The translations under genes and the position numbers were made by a program. The notes under the pieces are model-generated. The model searched no databases, had not been told where the DNA came from, and was given only the letters and a program-made list of their open reading frames with translations. From assembly GCA_903886275.1 (NCBI GenBank), contig CAISLN010000086.1, positions 1-64,000 of the forward strand: 64,000 nucleotides of DNA. The letters are read 5' to 3'. This document shows, piece by piece, positions 35,895-45,070 of the stretch. Positions within the stretch are counted from its first letter, which is position 1, and every line of letters starts with the position of its first letter. Source of the stretch: an uncultured beta proteobacterium. GTDB lineage: Bacteria; Pseudomonadota; Gammaproteobacteria; Burkholderiales; Burkholderiaceae_C.

Positions 35895-37049
35895 ATGTTC
35901 AGCTTTTTCAAGAAAAAACAACCTTCCATTGCACCGGCGCCCGCAGCCCCGGTGGCGAACGCAGCCGCGTACCCGCCAGATTCTGCTGCGCCTTCATTGG
36001 GTGGGGGCTCGCCCTCTGGCGGTTCGCCCACACCCATAGGGGGTTCTTCCACACCCGCAGGGACTTCGCTCGCAGCCGCTGGGGGCTCCCTGATCGGCAG
36101 CGCGCTGGCCGCACCGATTGCGGTGGACGCGAGCCCTGCCCCTCCACAAGAGCGCCAGAAATGGCTGGCCAAGCTCAAGGCCGGGCTGGGTAAAACGGCG
36201 GCCAGCCTGTCCGGCGTTTTTGGCGGTGCCCGGGTCGATGAGGCCCTGTACGAGGAGTTGGAAAGCGCCCTGCTGATGGCCGACGCCGGTGTGGCGGCCA
36301 CCCAGTTCCTGACCGACACCCTGCGCAAAAAGGCCAAGGCCGCAGGTGTGACGCATCCGGTGGCGCTCAAAAATCTGCTGATCTCCATCCTAGCCGAGCT
36401 GCTGCAACCGCTGCAAAAACCGCTGGTGATTGGCAAGCACCTACCCACCGTGGTGATGGTGGCCGGCGTCAATGGCGCGGGCAAGACCACCTCGATTGGC
36501 AAGCTCACGCGCCACCTGGCCGAGGACGGCGCCACGGTGCTGCTGGCTGCGGCCGACACCTTCCGCGCAGCCGCGCGCGAGCAGCTCAGCGTTTGGGCCG
36601 ATCGCAACACGGTGGAGATCATCAGCCAGGCCGGTGCCGATCCGGCGGCGGTGAGCTTTGACGCGGTGAGTGCGGGCAAGGCGCGCGGCAAGGACGTGGT
36701 GCTAATCGACACGGCCGGGCGTCTGCCGACCCAGTTGCACCTAATGGAGGAGCTGAAGAAAATCAAGCGCGTGATCCAAAAGGCCGACCCCACGGCACCG
36801 CACGAGGTGCTGTTGGTGATAGACGGCAACACCGGCCAAAACGCGGTGTCGCAGGTCAAGTCGTTTGACGATGCGCTGGGCCTGACCGGGCTGATCGTGA
36901 CCAAGCTCGACGGCACGGCCAAGGGCGGCGTGCTGGCGGCGATTGCGCGTGAGCGGCCCATCCCCGTGTACTTCATTGGCGTGGGCGAGCAGCTCAACGA
37001 ACTGGAGACCTTTAACGCCCGCGAATTTGCCCAGGCCCTGCTGGCCTGA
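35895..37049 (+). CDS. ftsY: Signal recognition particle receptor FtsY
   Basis: A 384-residue protein. MFSFFKKKQP starts a low-complexity Gly/Ser/Pro/Ala N-terminal region (to about residue 75). The N and G domains follow: VNGAGKTTSIGKLTRHL (P-loop), DTFRAAAREQL, LIDTAGRLPTQ, TKLDGTAKGG. It docks SRP-ribosome complexes at the inner membrane. The acidic A domain of other FtsY proteins is replaced here by Gly/Ser/Pro repeats. Confidence 0.95.
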   Translation: MFSFFKKKQPSIAPAPAAPVANAAAYPPDSAAPSLGGGSPSGGSPTPIGGSSTPAGTSLAAAGGSLIGSALAAPIAVDASPAPPQERQKWLAKLKAGLGKTAASLSGVFGGARVDEALYEELESALLMADAGVAATQFLTDTLRKKAKAAGVTHPVALKNLLISILAELLQPLQKPLVIGKHLPTVVMVAGVNGAGKTTSIGKLTRHLAEDGATVLLAAADTFRAAAREQLSVWADRNTVEIISQAGADPAAVSFDAVSAGKARGKDVVLIDTAGRLPTQLHLMEELKKIKRVIQKADPTAPHEVLLVIDGNTGQNAVSQVKSFDDALGLTGLIVTKLDGTAKGGVLAAIARERPIPVYFIGVGEQLNELETFNAREFAQALLA

Positions 37050-37074
37050 CCGACCCGATAAAGACGAACCCGCT

Positions 37075-38298
37075 TTGAAAACACAGAACCCGCACGCCCT
37101 GAACCGCCGACACGCCATGGCCCTGCTGGGCAGTGGCCTGGCCAGCGTGAACAACGCCTTGGCCGCCCCGCCCACCCATGCCGCCTGGGATGGCATTGCC
37201 CAGGAGGCGCGTGGCCAGACCGTTTACTTCAACGCCTGGGCCGGTGCCGAGCCCATCAACGCCTATATCCGCTGGGCCGCCCAACAGGTGCAAGAGCGCA
37301 ATGGCGTGCGCGTGGAGCATGTGAAGATCAGCGACGCGGCCGATGTGGTCAAGCGCGTGCGCAGCGAGAAGGCGGCGGGCAAGTTGGACGGCACGGTGGA
37401 CCTGGTCTGGATCAACGGCGCAAACTTCTTGGCCATGAAACGCGAGGGCCTGCTCTACGGGCCGTTTGCCGCCGCGCTACCAAACTACACGCTGGTCGAT
37501 GTGCAAGGCAAGCCCACCACCCGGCTGGACTTTGCCGAACCGGTGGAGGGCATGGAGGCACCCTGGGGCATGGCCCAGCTCACTTTTTTGGTGGACGCCA
37601 AGCGCACGCCACAGCCGCCGCAAAACACGCAAGAGCTGCTGGCCTTTGCCAAGGCCCACCCGGGCCGCGTGACCTACCCGCGCCCGCCGGACTTTCACGG
37701 CAGCACCCTGCTCAAGCAATTGCTGCTGGACCTGAATCCGGCGCGCGAGGCCTTTTACAAGCCCGTCACACCAGAGGCCTTTGCCAAAGCCACAGCGCCC
37801 CTGTGGAACTACCTGGACGCCCTGCATCCGCATCTGTGGCGCGCTGGAAAACAATTTGCAAGCAACGCCGCCGCTACGCGCCAGATGCTGGCCGATGGCG
37901 AACTGCTGTGGGCCCTGACCTTCAACCCCAACGACGCCGCCAATGAGATTGCCGCCGCGCGCATGCCCGCAAGCGTGGTGAGCTACCAGTTTCCCACCGG
38001 CACCATAGGCAACAGCCACTTTGTGGCCATTCCTTTCAATGCCCGCGCAAAGGCCGGTGCGCAGCTGTTTGCCAACTTCTTGCTCAGCGCCGAGGCACAG
38101 GCACGCAAGGCCGACATCGGCGTCTGGGGCGACCCCACGGTGCTAGACATCGCCAAGCTGCTGCCTAAGGAAAAGGCCCTGTTTGCGGCCAAGGTCGCGC
38201 CCGGACAGGTGCACAATGCAGCCCCCGCCCTGCCCGAACCGCAGGGCTCCTGGGTGCAGCCGCTGGAAAAGGAATGGCTCAGGCGCTACGGCGTTTGA
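37075..38298 (+). CDS. ynjB: ABC transporter substrate-binding protein, YnjB-like
   Basis: A 407-residue protein starting at TTG, 25 bases after ftsY. It has a twin-arginine-like leader (NRRHAMALLGSGLASV). VYFNAWAGAEPINAYIRWAA and VDLVWINGANFLAMKREGLLYGPFA match the YnjB solute-binding family. The gene set of permease and ATPase downstream is the ynjBCD arrangement, with three extra genes between. Substrate not established; thiamine- or metal-type compounds have been proposed for relatives. Confidence 0.82.
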   Translation: MKTQNPHALNRRHAMALLGSGLASVNNALAAPPTHAAWDGIAQEARGQTVYFNAWAGAEPINAYIRWAAQQVQERNGVRVEHVKISDAADVVKRVRSEKAAGKLDGTVDLVWINGANFLAMKREGLLYGPFAAALPNYTLVDVQGKPTTRLDFAEPVEGMEAPWGMAQLTFLVDAKRTPQPPQNTQELLAFAKAHPGRVTYPRPPDFHGSTLLKQLLLDLNPAREAFYKPVTPEAFAKATAPLWNYLDALHPHLWRAGKQFASNAAATRQMLADGELLWALTFNPNDAANEIAAARMPASVVSYQFPTGTIGNSHFVAIPFNARAKAGAQLFANFLLSAEAQARKADIGVWGDPTVLDIAKLLPKEKALFAAKVAPGQVHNAAPALPEPQGSWVQPLEKEWLRRYGV

Positions 38299-38365
38299 GA
38301 CGCCCCATCGCTCCCCATCGCCCACTCATCACCGTTGACCGCCCGTTTTCGCCACCTGTTTCCCC

Positions 38366-39046
38366 ATGCAAAAAAAACTCTTGCCCCGTTTCGAAATGGA
38401 ATCGGCCCCCTCGCCCACCGCTGCGGTGATCCTGTTACACGGCCTGGGCGCCGATGGCCATGACTTTGCCGGTCTGGTGCCCGAGCTCGACCTTGGCGGT
38501 TGCCAGGGCATACGCTTTGTGTTTCCCCATGCCCCCTCGATCCCGGTGACGGTGAACGGCGGCCACTCCATGCCGGCCTGGTACGACATCAGCGGCACCG
38601 ACCTGATCAGCGACCAGGACGCCGCTGGCATCCAGAACTCCGAGCTGGCGGTGCTGGCCCTGATCGCCCACGAAATCGGGCGCGGCATCCCGGCCGAGCG
38701 CATCGTGCTGGCCGGCTTTAGCCAGGGTGCTGCCATGACCCTGCACACCGCCCTGCGCCTGCCCTTCAAGCTGGCCGGCATCGTGGTGCTGTCGGGTTAC
38801 CTGCCGCTGGCTGAGCGCCTGGCCATAGAGCGCACCCATGCCAACCTGCGCACGCCCATCTTCATGGCGCATGGACTGCAAGACAGCGTGGTCGTGCCCC
38901 GGCGCGGCGAAGAGGCGCGCGACGCCTTGCGGGCCCAGGGCTATGCGGTGCAGTGGCACGCCTATGAGACCGAGCACAACGTCATCCCCCAAGAAATCGA
39001 AGACATGGGCGCATTCCTGCGCCAAGTGCTTCCGGCTGCGCCGTGA
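38366..39046 (+). CDS. Alpha/beta-hydrolase carboxylesterase
   Basis: A 226-residue phospholipase/carboxylesterase family member: oxyanion HGLGADGHDF, nucleophile elbow GFSQGAAMTL, acid in MAHGLQDSVV, and catalytic His in YETEHNVIPQE. Normal length. Its stop overlaps the GTG start of the Hsp70-like gene. Physiological substrate unknown. Confidence 0.88.
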   Translation: MQKKLLPRFEMESAPSPTAAVILLHGLGADGHDFAGLVPELDLGGCQGIRFVFPHAPSIPVTVNGGHSMPAWYDISGTDLISDQDAAGIQNSELAVLALIAHEIGRGIPAERIVLAGFSQGAAMTLHTALRLPFKLAGIVVLSGYLPLAERLAIERTHANLRTPIFMAHGLQDSVVVPRRGEEARDALRAQGYAVQWHAYETEHNVIPQEIEDMGAFLRQVLPAAP

Positions 39047-40380
39047 GCGGGGTAACTATGGTTTGCGCCGACGCGCACAGCACAGCGCCTGTGCAGGACC
39101 AGCGCACTGCGCCAAGCGAGAAGCGTGGGGGCTCCATCGTCCTGGGCATTGACTTTGGCACCTCCAACTCCGCTGCCGCGCTGATCGACGCCAATGGCGT
39201 GATGCAGGTGGTGCCGCTGGATGGCGCGCGCGCCGAAATGCCCACCGCCGTTTTCTTCAACCAGGAGACCCACAGCGTGCTCTACGGCAGCGAGGCCATG
39301 CAGGCCTATCTGAGCGGCACCGAGGGCCGACTGCTGCGCTCGCTCAAGAGCCTCTTGGGCAGCAGCCTGATGGACGAGCACACGGCCGTGGGCGACCACA
39401 GCCTGCGCTACTTCGACATCGTGGTGCTGTTCTTCAAGGAGCTCAAGCGCCGCTGCGAGGCCCATGCCGGCCATCCCCTGACGCACGCCATGCTGGGGCG
39501 CCCGGTGCATTTTGTAGACGACAACCCCGAGCGCGACGCACTGGCACAGGCCACCCTGGGGCGCGCGGCCATGGAGGCCGGCTTTACCCACATCGCCTAC
39601 CAACTCGAACCCATTGCCGCAGCCCTCGACTACGAGCAGCGCGTTGCCGCCGAGACCGTGGTGCTGGTGGTGGACATTGGCGGAGGCACCTCCGACTTCA
39701 CCACCATCCGCCTGAACCCGGCGCGCAGCCGACAGACCGAGCGCAAGGCCGACATCCTGGCCACCACAGGCGTGCACATAGGCGGCACCGATTTCGACCG
39801 CCTGCTCGACCTGTCCACCGTCATGCCCAGCCTGGGCTACCGCCACATCGGACGCGGCAACCGCCCTGTCCCCAACAGCGTGTTCTTTGATTTGAGCACC
39901 TGGCATCTGATCCACCAGGCCTATACCCGCAAGGCCATGCACTTTGCCAAGGAGCTGTGGACCGACTTCACCGACCAGGCCCTGCACAAGCGCTTGATGT
40001 CGGCGCTGGAGGGCCAGTACGGCCACCGCCTGCTGGCCGAGGTAGAGACAGCCAAAATTGCCTGCTCCATCAGCGGCCAGGACGCCGCCGTGCACATGGA
40101 GTTTTTGGATGCCGGCGCCACCCCGATGGTCACCGCCGCTGGCATGGAACTGGCGCTGCAAGACGCGCTGGCCCAGGTGGTGCGCTGCGCCCAGGAATGC
40201 GTGGTGCTCTCTGGACTGGAACAGGTGGATGTGGTCTACCTCACCGGCGGGTCTTCCGCCCTGCGCCCCTTGGTGGCCGCATTGCAAGCGGCCATGCCGC
40301 AGGCCACGCTGGTCAGCGGCAACCGCTTTGGTGGTGTGGCTGCCGGCCTGGCCTATGCCGGCGCAGTGCAGCAGGACTGA
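39043..40380 (+). CDS. yegD: YegD-type Hsp70-like chaperone
   Basis: A 445-residue actin/Hsp70-fold ATPase: phosphate 1 LGIDFGTSNSAAALIDANG, phosphate 2 VVDIGGGTSDFTTIRL, adenosine motif VYLTGGSSALRPLVAAL. It ends after the nucleotide-binding domain, without a substrate-binding domain, as YegD does. GTG 39043 overlaps the esterase stop; ATG 39058 is an alternative. Lies inside the ABC transporter operon, 20 bases before the permease. Confidence 0.88.
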   Translation: MSGVTMVCADAHSTAPVQDQRTAPSEKRGGSIVLGIDFGTSNSAAALIDANGVMQVVPLDGARAEMPTAVFFNQETHSVLYGSEAMQAYLSGTEGRLLRSLKSLLGSSLMDEHTAVGDHSLRYFDIVVLFFKELKRRCEAHAGHPLTHAMLGRPVHFVDDNPERDALAQATLGRAAMEAGFTHIAYQLEPIAAALDYEQRVAAETVVLVVDIGGGTSDFTTIRLNPARSRQTERKADILATTGVHIGGTDFDRLLDLSTVMPSLGYRHIGRGNRPVPNSVFFDLSTWHLIHQAYTRKAMHFAKELWTDFTDQALHKRLMSALEGQYGHRLLAEVETAKIACSISGQDAAVHMEFLDAGATPMVTAAGMELALQDALAQVVRCAQECVVLSGLEQVDVVYLTGGSSALRPLVAALQAAMPQATLVSGNRFGGVAAGLAYAGAVQQD

Positions 40381-40400
40381 TACGCAGCGAGCCTGAGCCC

Positions 40401-42113
40401 ATGCAGGCACCCAGCCGCCGCCCTGCCCTGTGGCCACCCCTGCTGCCCGGCCTGCTGTTGCTCCTGCTGTCGGTGCCAATGCTGTGGAGCCTGGCGCAGG
40501 CCGCGCTGGGCGCCTGCGACGCTTCTGCCTGGCTAGCCCTGTGGCGCAATAGCCAGACCCTGGCGGCCTGGCGCATGAGCCTGTGGACCGGCCTTGCCAG
40601 CGCGGCCCTGGCCACAGCGGCCTGCACCTGGCTCTTGTCGCGCACCACCACAGCGGCCCTGTTGCAGCGTCTGATCGCACGCCAAGGCTTTTTGCTGGCC
40701 TTGCCCCATGCCGCCTTTGCCATGGGACTGGTGCTGCTGATCGCGCCCTCGGGTTGGCTCTTACGCGCCCTCTCGCCCTGGGCCACCGGCCTGCTGGTGC
40801 CCCCGCCCTGGCCGACCACGCAGGACCCCTGGGGCCTGGGTCTGATCGCGGTCTTGGCACTGAAAGAAATTCCGTTTTTGCTCTGGGCTGGTGGCGCCCA
40901 TTTGCTGCGCCCGGAGGTGGCACAGCGGCTGCGACGCGAACTGCAACTGGCCGCCAGCCTGGGCTACGGCGCGCAAACGGCCTGGTGGCGCATCGTCTGG
41001 CCACAGCTGTTGCCACGCCTGGCCGCACCCCTGCTGGCGGTGCTGGCCTATAGCCTGACGGTGGTGGATGTGGCGCAGGTCATAGGCCCTGGCGCACCGC
41101 CCACCCTCGCGGTCCTCGCCTGGCAATGGCTGCAGGACGCCAGCCCGCTGGAAAATGCCAGGGGCGTGGCGGCGGCCTGGGCGCTGGCCGCCACGGTGCT
41201 TCTCTGTGGGGCCGCAGCCTGGTCCCTGCTGAATACGCCGGTCTGGCGCAAGCGCTGGACCTTGGGCCCCAAGCGCGCCGTGATCCAAACGCCAGTGACC
41301 CAAGCCGCAGCGGGCGCTCTCAAGGCGCTTACTCCCAACCTGGCCAACGGCCTGCTGCTGGGCATCTACCTGGCAGTGCTGCTGGCCCTGCTGCTGGGCA
41401 GCTTGGTTGGCAACTGGCCCTTCCCGGATCTGCTGCCCAGCCGCTGGACGGTCGCCGCCTGGCTGAGCGTTTGGGACAGCCTGCCCACGCTGTGGACCAC
41501 GCTCTGGCTCGCCATGGCCAGCGCCGCTTGCGCCCTGCTGTGGGTGTTGGCTTGGCTGGAATGGGCACCGCCACGCTGGCAGCGCCCCATGCAAACCCTG
41601 GCCTACGCGCCGCTCTTGCTGCCAGGACTGCTGTGGGCCATAGGCCTGCACCGCCTGACTCTGGCCTGGGGAATCGACGCCAGCGCCACCGGTGTCTGGC
41701 TGGCCCACACCCTGGCCTGTCTGCCCTATGTGCTGCTGAGTTTGGCCGGCCCTTACAGCGGCTTCGATGGGCGCTATGCGCAACTGGCCGCGTCTCTGGG
41801 GCGGGGCCGCTGGCACTTTTTGCTGCGCGTGAAATGGCCGCTGTTGCGCGCACCCCTGGCCGCTTGCTTTGCGGTGGGCTTTGCGGTCAGCGTGGCCCAG
41901 TACCTGCCCACGCTGTATGTGGGTGCCGGGCGCTTTGCCACCGTCACCACCGAGGCCGTGAACCTGGCCGCAGGTGGCCAACGCAGCCTGATGGCTGCCT
42001 TTGCCTGGCTGCAGTGGTTGCTGCCCCTGCTGGTGTTTATGGCCGCCGCCCGCTTAGGGCGGACAAGGCGTTTCCCACGGCGCGCGCAGGCCTTGGGCAC
42101 AATCCAGCCATGA
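40401..42113 (+). CDS. ynjC: ABC transporter double permease, YnjC-like
   Basis: A 570-residue protein with about 12 membrane helices in two halves. Each half has an EAA-like loop: LAASLGYGAQTAWWRIVWPQ and LAASLGRGRWHFLLRVKWP. It is thus a fused homodimer-like permease of the YnjC type. The ATG follows the yegD stop by 20 bases. The stop overlaps the Rieske gene start (ATGA). Confidence 0.85.
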   Translation: MQAPSRRPALWPPLLPGLLLLLLSVPMLWSLAQAALGACDASAWLALWRNSQTLAAWRMSLWTGLASAALATAACTWLLSRTTTAALLQRLIARQGFLLALPHAAFAMGLVLLIAPSGWLLRALSPWATGLLVPPPWPTTQDPWGLGLIAVLALKEIPFLLWAGGAHLLRPEVAQRLRRELQLAASLGYGAQTAWWRIVWPQLLPRLAAPLLAVLAYSLTVVDVAQVIGPGAPPTLAVLAWQWLQDASPLENARGVAAAWALAATVLLCGAAAWSLLNTPVWRKRWTLGPKRAVIQTPVTQAAAGALKALTPNLANGLLLGIYLAVLLALLLGSLVGNWPFPDLLPSRWTVAAWLSVWDSLPTLWTTLWLAMASAACALLWVLAWLEWAPPRWQRPMQTLAYAPLLLPGLLWAIGLHRLTLAWGIDASATGVWLAHTLACLPYVLLSLAGPYSGFDGRYAQLAASLGRGRWHFLLRVKWPLLRAPLAACFAVGFAVSVAQYLPTLYVGAGRFATVTTEAVNLAAGGQRSLMAAFAWLQWLLPLLVFMAAARLGRTRRFPRRAQALGTIQP

Positions 42114-42532
42114 CTGCGCCAGACACATCCCCCCCCAATCCTGCGCCTTGGCACAGCCTGCCCCACGCGCCTGCACCCGGCACGCTGCTGGGCCAGCGCG
42201 ACGCACTGCAGGACGGCCAGGTGCTGCTGCAACAGGTTTTTGCCGCTGACGACAAGGCGCAACAAAACCCCTTTCGCATCCTCTTGCTGCGCAGCGGTGA
42301 AGAGCTCAAGGCCTATGCCAACCGCTGTGCCCACTTCGGTGTGCCGCTGGCTGCAAAACAGGCGCAGATGCAATTCGTGCCCCATGTCAGCCTGAGCTGC
42401 AATGTGCATTACGCGCGCTACCGCTGGAGCGACGGGGTATGCGACCGCGGCGACTGCGTGGGCGAGGCCCTCATTCCCATCCCGCTGCACATCGATGCAT
42501 TGGGTGCGATCCGCATCGCGCCAGCCCCATGA
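42110..42532 (+). CDS. Small Rieske-type [2Fe-2S] protein
   Basis: A 140-residue protein. The cluster ligands are visible as CAHFGVPL (C-x-H) and SLSCNVHYARY (C-x-x-H). Two further Cys (VCDRGDCVG) follow. There is no signal peptide, so it is cytoplasmic. It overlaps the permease stop and the ATPase start by four bases each, so all three are translated together. An electron-transfer role is possible; the partner is unknown. Confidence 0.75.
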   Translation: MTAPDTSPPNPAPWHSLPHAPAPGTLLGQRDALQDGQVLLQQVFAADDKAQQNPFRILLLRSGEELKAYANRCAHFGVPLAAKQAQMQFVPHVSLSCNVHYARYRWSDGVCDRGDCVGEALIPIPLHIDALGAIRIAPAP

Positions 42533-43161
42533 GCCTGTGCATCCATGTTGAGACGGTGAGCAGCCCGGCCGGCATCCTGTTGCAAGGCCTGCAGCTGGAG
42601 ATTGCCCCGGGCCAGGTACACACGCTGATGGGCGAAAGCGGCAGCGGCAAGTCCAGCCTCTTGGGTGCCATCTGCGGCACGCTCGATGAGGCCATGCGCT
42701 TTACAGGCAGCGTGTTTCTGAACGGCAGCCGCATTGACCTGCTACCCACACAGGCCAGGCGGGTCGGCATTTTGTTCCAAGACGACCTGCTGTTCCCTCA
42801 CATGACGGTGCGCGAGAACCTGCTGTTTGCACTGCCCCAAGGCCACAGGTCTTCGCGGGAGGCGCTGGCCTTGCAGGCCCTGCGCGATGTGGAGATGGCC
42901 GACCATTGGCAGGCCGACCCGGCCACCCTCTCAGGCGGCCAGCGCGCCCGCATCGCCCTGGCCCGCGCCCTGCTGGCGCAACCCCAAGCGCTGCTGCTGG
43001 ACGAGCCCTTCTCAAGGCTGGACGCGGCGCTGCGGGTGCGCATGCGGGCAATGGTGTTTGGCATGGTGAAGGCTCGCGGCATACCAGCGCTGCTGGTGAC
43101 GCATGACACGCAGGACATTGCCGATGTGGCGGCGCTGACAAGGATTGCGCCGGTTGTCTAG
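42529..43161 (+). CDS. ynjD: ABC transporter ATP-binding protein, YnjD-like
   Basis: A 210-residue ATPase: Walker A GESGSGKSSLLGAI, Q-loop LFQDDLLFPHMTV, signature LSGGQRARIALARALL, Walker B ALLLDEPFSRLD, H-loop VTHDTQD. It completes the YnjBCD-like importer. Starts at ATGA overlapping the Rieske gene. Confidence 0.9.
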   Translation: MSLCIHVETVSSPAGILLQGLQLEIAPGQVHTLMGESGSGKSSLLGAICGTLDEAMRFTGSVFLNGSRIDLLPTQARRVGILFQDDLLFPHMTVRENLLFALPQGHRSSREALALQALRDVEMADHWQADPATLSGGQRARIALARALLAQPQALLLDEPFSRLDAALRVRMRAMVFGMVKARGIPALLVTHDTQDIADVAALTRIAPVV

Positions 43162-43255
43162 CGGCGCTGATGGAGCTGACTGCGGTCGTACACGACGGTC
43201 AGCGCAAGGGTGGCCCAGCTCACACCACAGGCTGTTTTTCACAGATGCCTTCCTG

Positions 43256-43735
43256 TCAAAGCTCACCCAGATGGGCCCACTTCTCGAAATCGGCGTCAGC
43301 AAGGGAACCAAGCGTTACCAGGCTTCTCCCTCTGCGGTCTGTCAATTCGTTGCGCGGCAACTCTCCGTGCCAGTCTGGAGATATTTCATACTGCAGACGT
43401 TCTACAAAATCATCGGCATACACCAGCGACCGGGTTGGCTTGACGCCCGCGGCTGCCAATCTTTTGCTCAGGGTCGCAGCGTAGCGCATGCCATCCGTGT
43501 TGATAAACACAAACGCCATATCCGGATGGCGTTTGATGCGTTCGGCCCATTGGGGAAGTTCAGCCAGACAGGGCGTGCATGTCAAGGACCACACATGCAT
43601 CACCAGGGGACGGTTTTTGAAACGGTCGCGCAGGTGCGCCATATCACCCGCATGCAGACCTTCCACACCCTGCGCCAAAATGGACAAGGGCGCCATCCAC
43701 AGCGCAAAAGCGAGAGCAACAAAAAATCGCGTCAT
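43256..43735 (-). CDS. Exported thioredoxin-like protein (TlpA/redoxin)
   Basis: A 159-residue protein with a signal peptide (VALAFALWMAPLSILAQG) and a thioredoxin-fold VMHVWSLTCTPCLAELPQW with CTPC. Followed by VFINTDGMRYAATLSKR. Periplasmic thiol-disulfide function is likely. It overlaps the BNR-repeat gene by four bases and ends the metal cluster, where it could keep Cys ligands reduced. Confidence 0.82.
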   Translation of the reverse strand: MTRFFVALAFALWMAPLSILAQGVEGLHAGDMAHLRDRFKNRPLVMHVWSLTCTPCLAELPQWAERIKRHPDMAFVFINTDGMRYAATLSKRLAAAGVKPTRSLVYADDFVERLQYEISPDWHGELPRNELTDRRGRSLVTLGSLADADFEKWAHLGEL

Positions 43736-44979
43736 GGCTTATTCAACCTTTTCAAGCGATACCCTTCGTCCCGGGTCAGCCAGGAGAGATAGACGGAATC
43801 CCCCGAATACACCAGCAAGGGATGGTCACTGGCACCGTTGGTGCGCGCCGCTTCGGATATTGCTTCCCAATGGAGCCCGTTGTCAGCAGAGCGCTGGACG
43901 TTGACCGTCGTGACGTGACCGTCAAACTCTTTCCAGGCGCGCCACACGCTGTTGCCAACCCCTGCCAAAACCTGCGGGCGTGCCGGACTTTTAGCGGGGT
44001 TCCCTATCGCCTCTGGCGTACTGAAAGTAGCGCCCTGGTCCATCGAGCGTGCGTATTGCAGGGCCGACTTTCCCGCGGCACCCGTGAACCAGGTCGCATG
44101 CCAGGTGCCATCCGGGCCGATAGCCAAGCTCGGTCCATGGCGCGGGCAGGCATCGATTTTCCAATCGTCCACCGCTATCCTTCGCAAGGGGCCAAAGGTG
44201 CCGTTGTCGTTCAGTTTCGCAGCGGCGTGGTCGCGGGTCGTGCCCTCAAAAACGTGGCGCCAGGCAAAAACGGCAAGGCCGTCCCGGTCCACCGCTGCAG
44301 CCATGCGGCAGCAGTCGCACGAGTAGTCGGCAAGAATCGATTTGCCTTGAAAGGTCTGGCCGTTGTCGTCCGACCACGCCACCGCAATGCCACTGTCCTT
44401 GTAGGCCTGCCCCTTTGCCTTGGCCGCTGCCTGGTTGCGCCAATCCAGCCATGCCATGACCAGGCGACCACTCGGCAGCACCAGGGGCGTTTCAAAGCGC
44501 TGACCAACACCACCCAGCATCGGCTTGAAGGGCGTAAAAGTCTGCCCGCCATCGACGGAGCGCGCAGTCAGGAGACGCCCCACATAGTGGCTGTCGCGCT
44601 GGGTGACGGCTGCCAACAGACTGCCGTCAGAAAGCAATACCAGCTTGGGGCGGGCTTCAGAATTGTCATCCAGCACCGGCATTTTTTCAGATATCACAGT
44701 GGTCACCGAAAAGTTGCTCCCTCCGTCCAACGAGGTGGACAAATGCAGCCGGTCCTCGTGACTCCACAGCAACCAGACCTTGCCCTCGGGTCCAAACACC
44801 GGCGTGGCTGAGCGTGCACAGTGCACCAAAGCTTGAGCGCACGCAGATGAAGCCACCGGCATGGCGTCGCTTTTTCCATGCTCATGGGCCAGCACTGGCT
44901 GCAGACAAGCGATCAGCGCAGTGCAAAAAAGAAACCTGAAAAGGGGAAGCATCCAAACTCCAAAAAAATTCCTCTTCAT
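43732..44979 (-). CDS. Exported BNR/Asp-box (sialidase-fold) repeat protein
   Basis: A 415-residue protein from ATG 44979 (signal peptide LFRFLFCTALIACLQPVLAHE). Asp-box-like repeats SLDGGSNFSV, SVDGGQTFTPF, SDDNGQTFQG, SMDQGATFSTPE and SADNGLHWEA indicate a six-bladed propeller. A Cys-rich ADYSCDCCRMAAAV segment and His residues near the N-terminus (AHEHG) hint at metal binding. The context (TonB receptor, copper-associated proteins, TlpA) suggests metal acquisition rather than sialic acid cleavage. In-frame extension to 45081 is unlikely. Confidence 0.75.
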   Translation of the reverse strand: MKRNFFGVWMLPLFRFLFCTALIACLQPVLAHEHGKSDAMPVASSACAQALVHCARSATPVFGPEGKVWLLWSHEDRLHLSTSLDGGSNFSVTTVISEKMPVLDDNSEARPKLVLLSDGSLLAAVTQRDSHYVGRLLTARSVDGGQTFTPFKPMLGGVGQRFETPLVLPSGRLVMAWLDWRNQAAAKAKGQAYKDSGIAVAWSDDNGQTFQGKSILADYSCDCCRMAAAVDRDGLAVFAWRHVFEGTTRDHAAAKLNDNGTFGPLRRIAVDDWKIDACPRHGPSLAIGPDGTWHATWFTGAAGKSALQYARSMDQGATFSTPEAIGNPAKSPARPQVLAGVGNSVWRAWKEFDGHVTTVNVQRSADNGLHWEAISEAARTNGASDHPLLVYSGDSVYLSWLTRDEGYRLKRLNKP

Positions 44980-45070
44980 CGCAAATACCCCGGACTCCAG
45001 AACCTGACGGGGCGGGTTGCCTTGGCCCGCTGCCAGGTGTTTTGATAACGGATGCAGGTTCATGGTTTTC

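Noticed and set aside
34433-37084. 883-codon minus-strand frame including the M16 peptidase
   Set aside because: The first 400 codons are antisense to ftsY; the real protein starts at MKHTNHWILR (35866) with a signal peptide.
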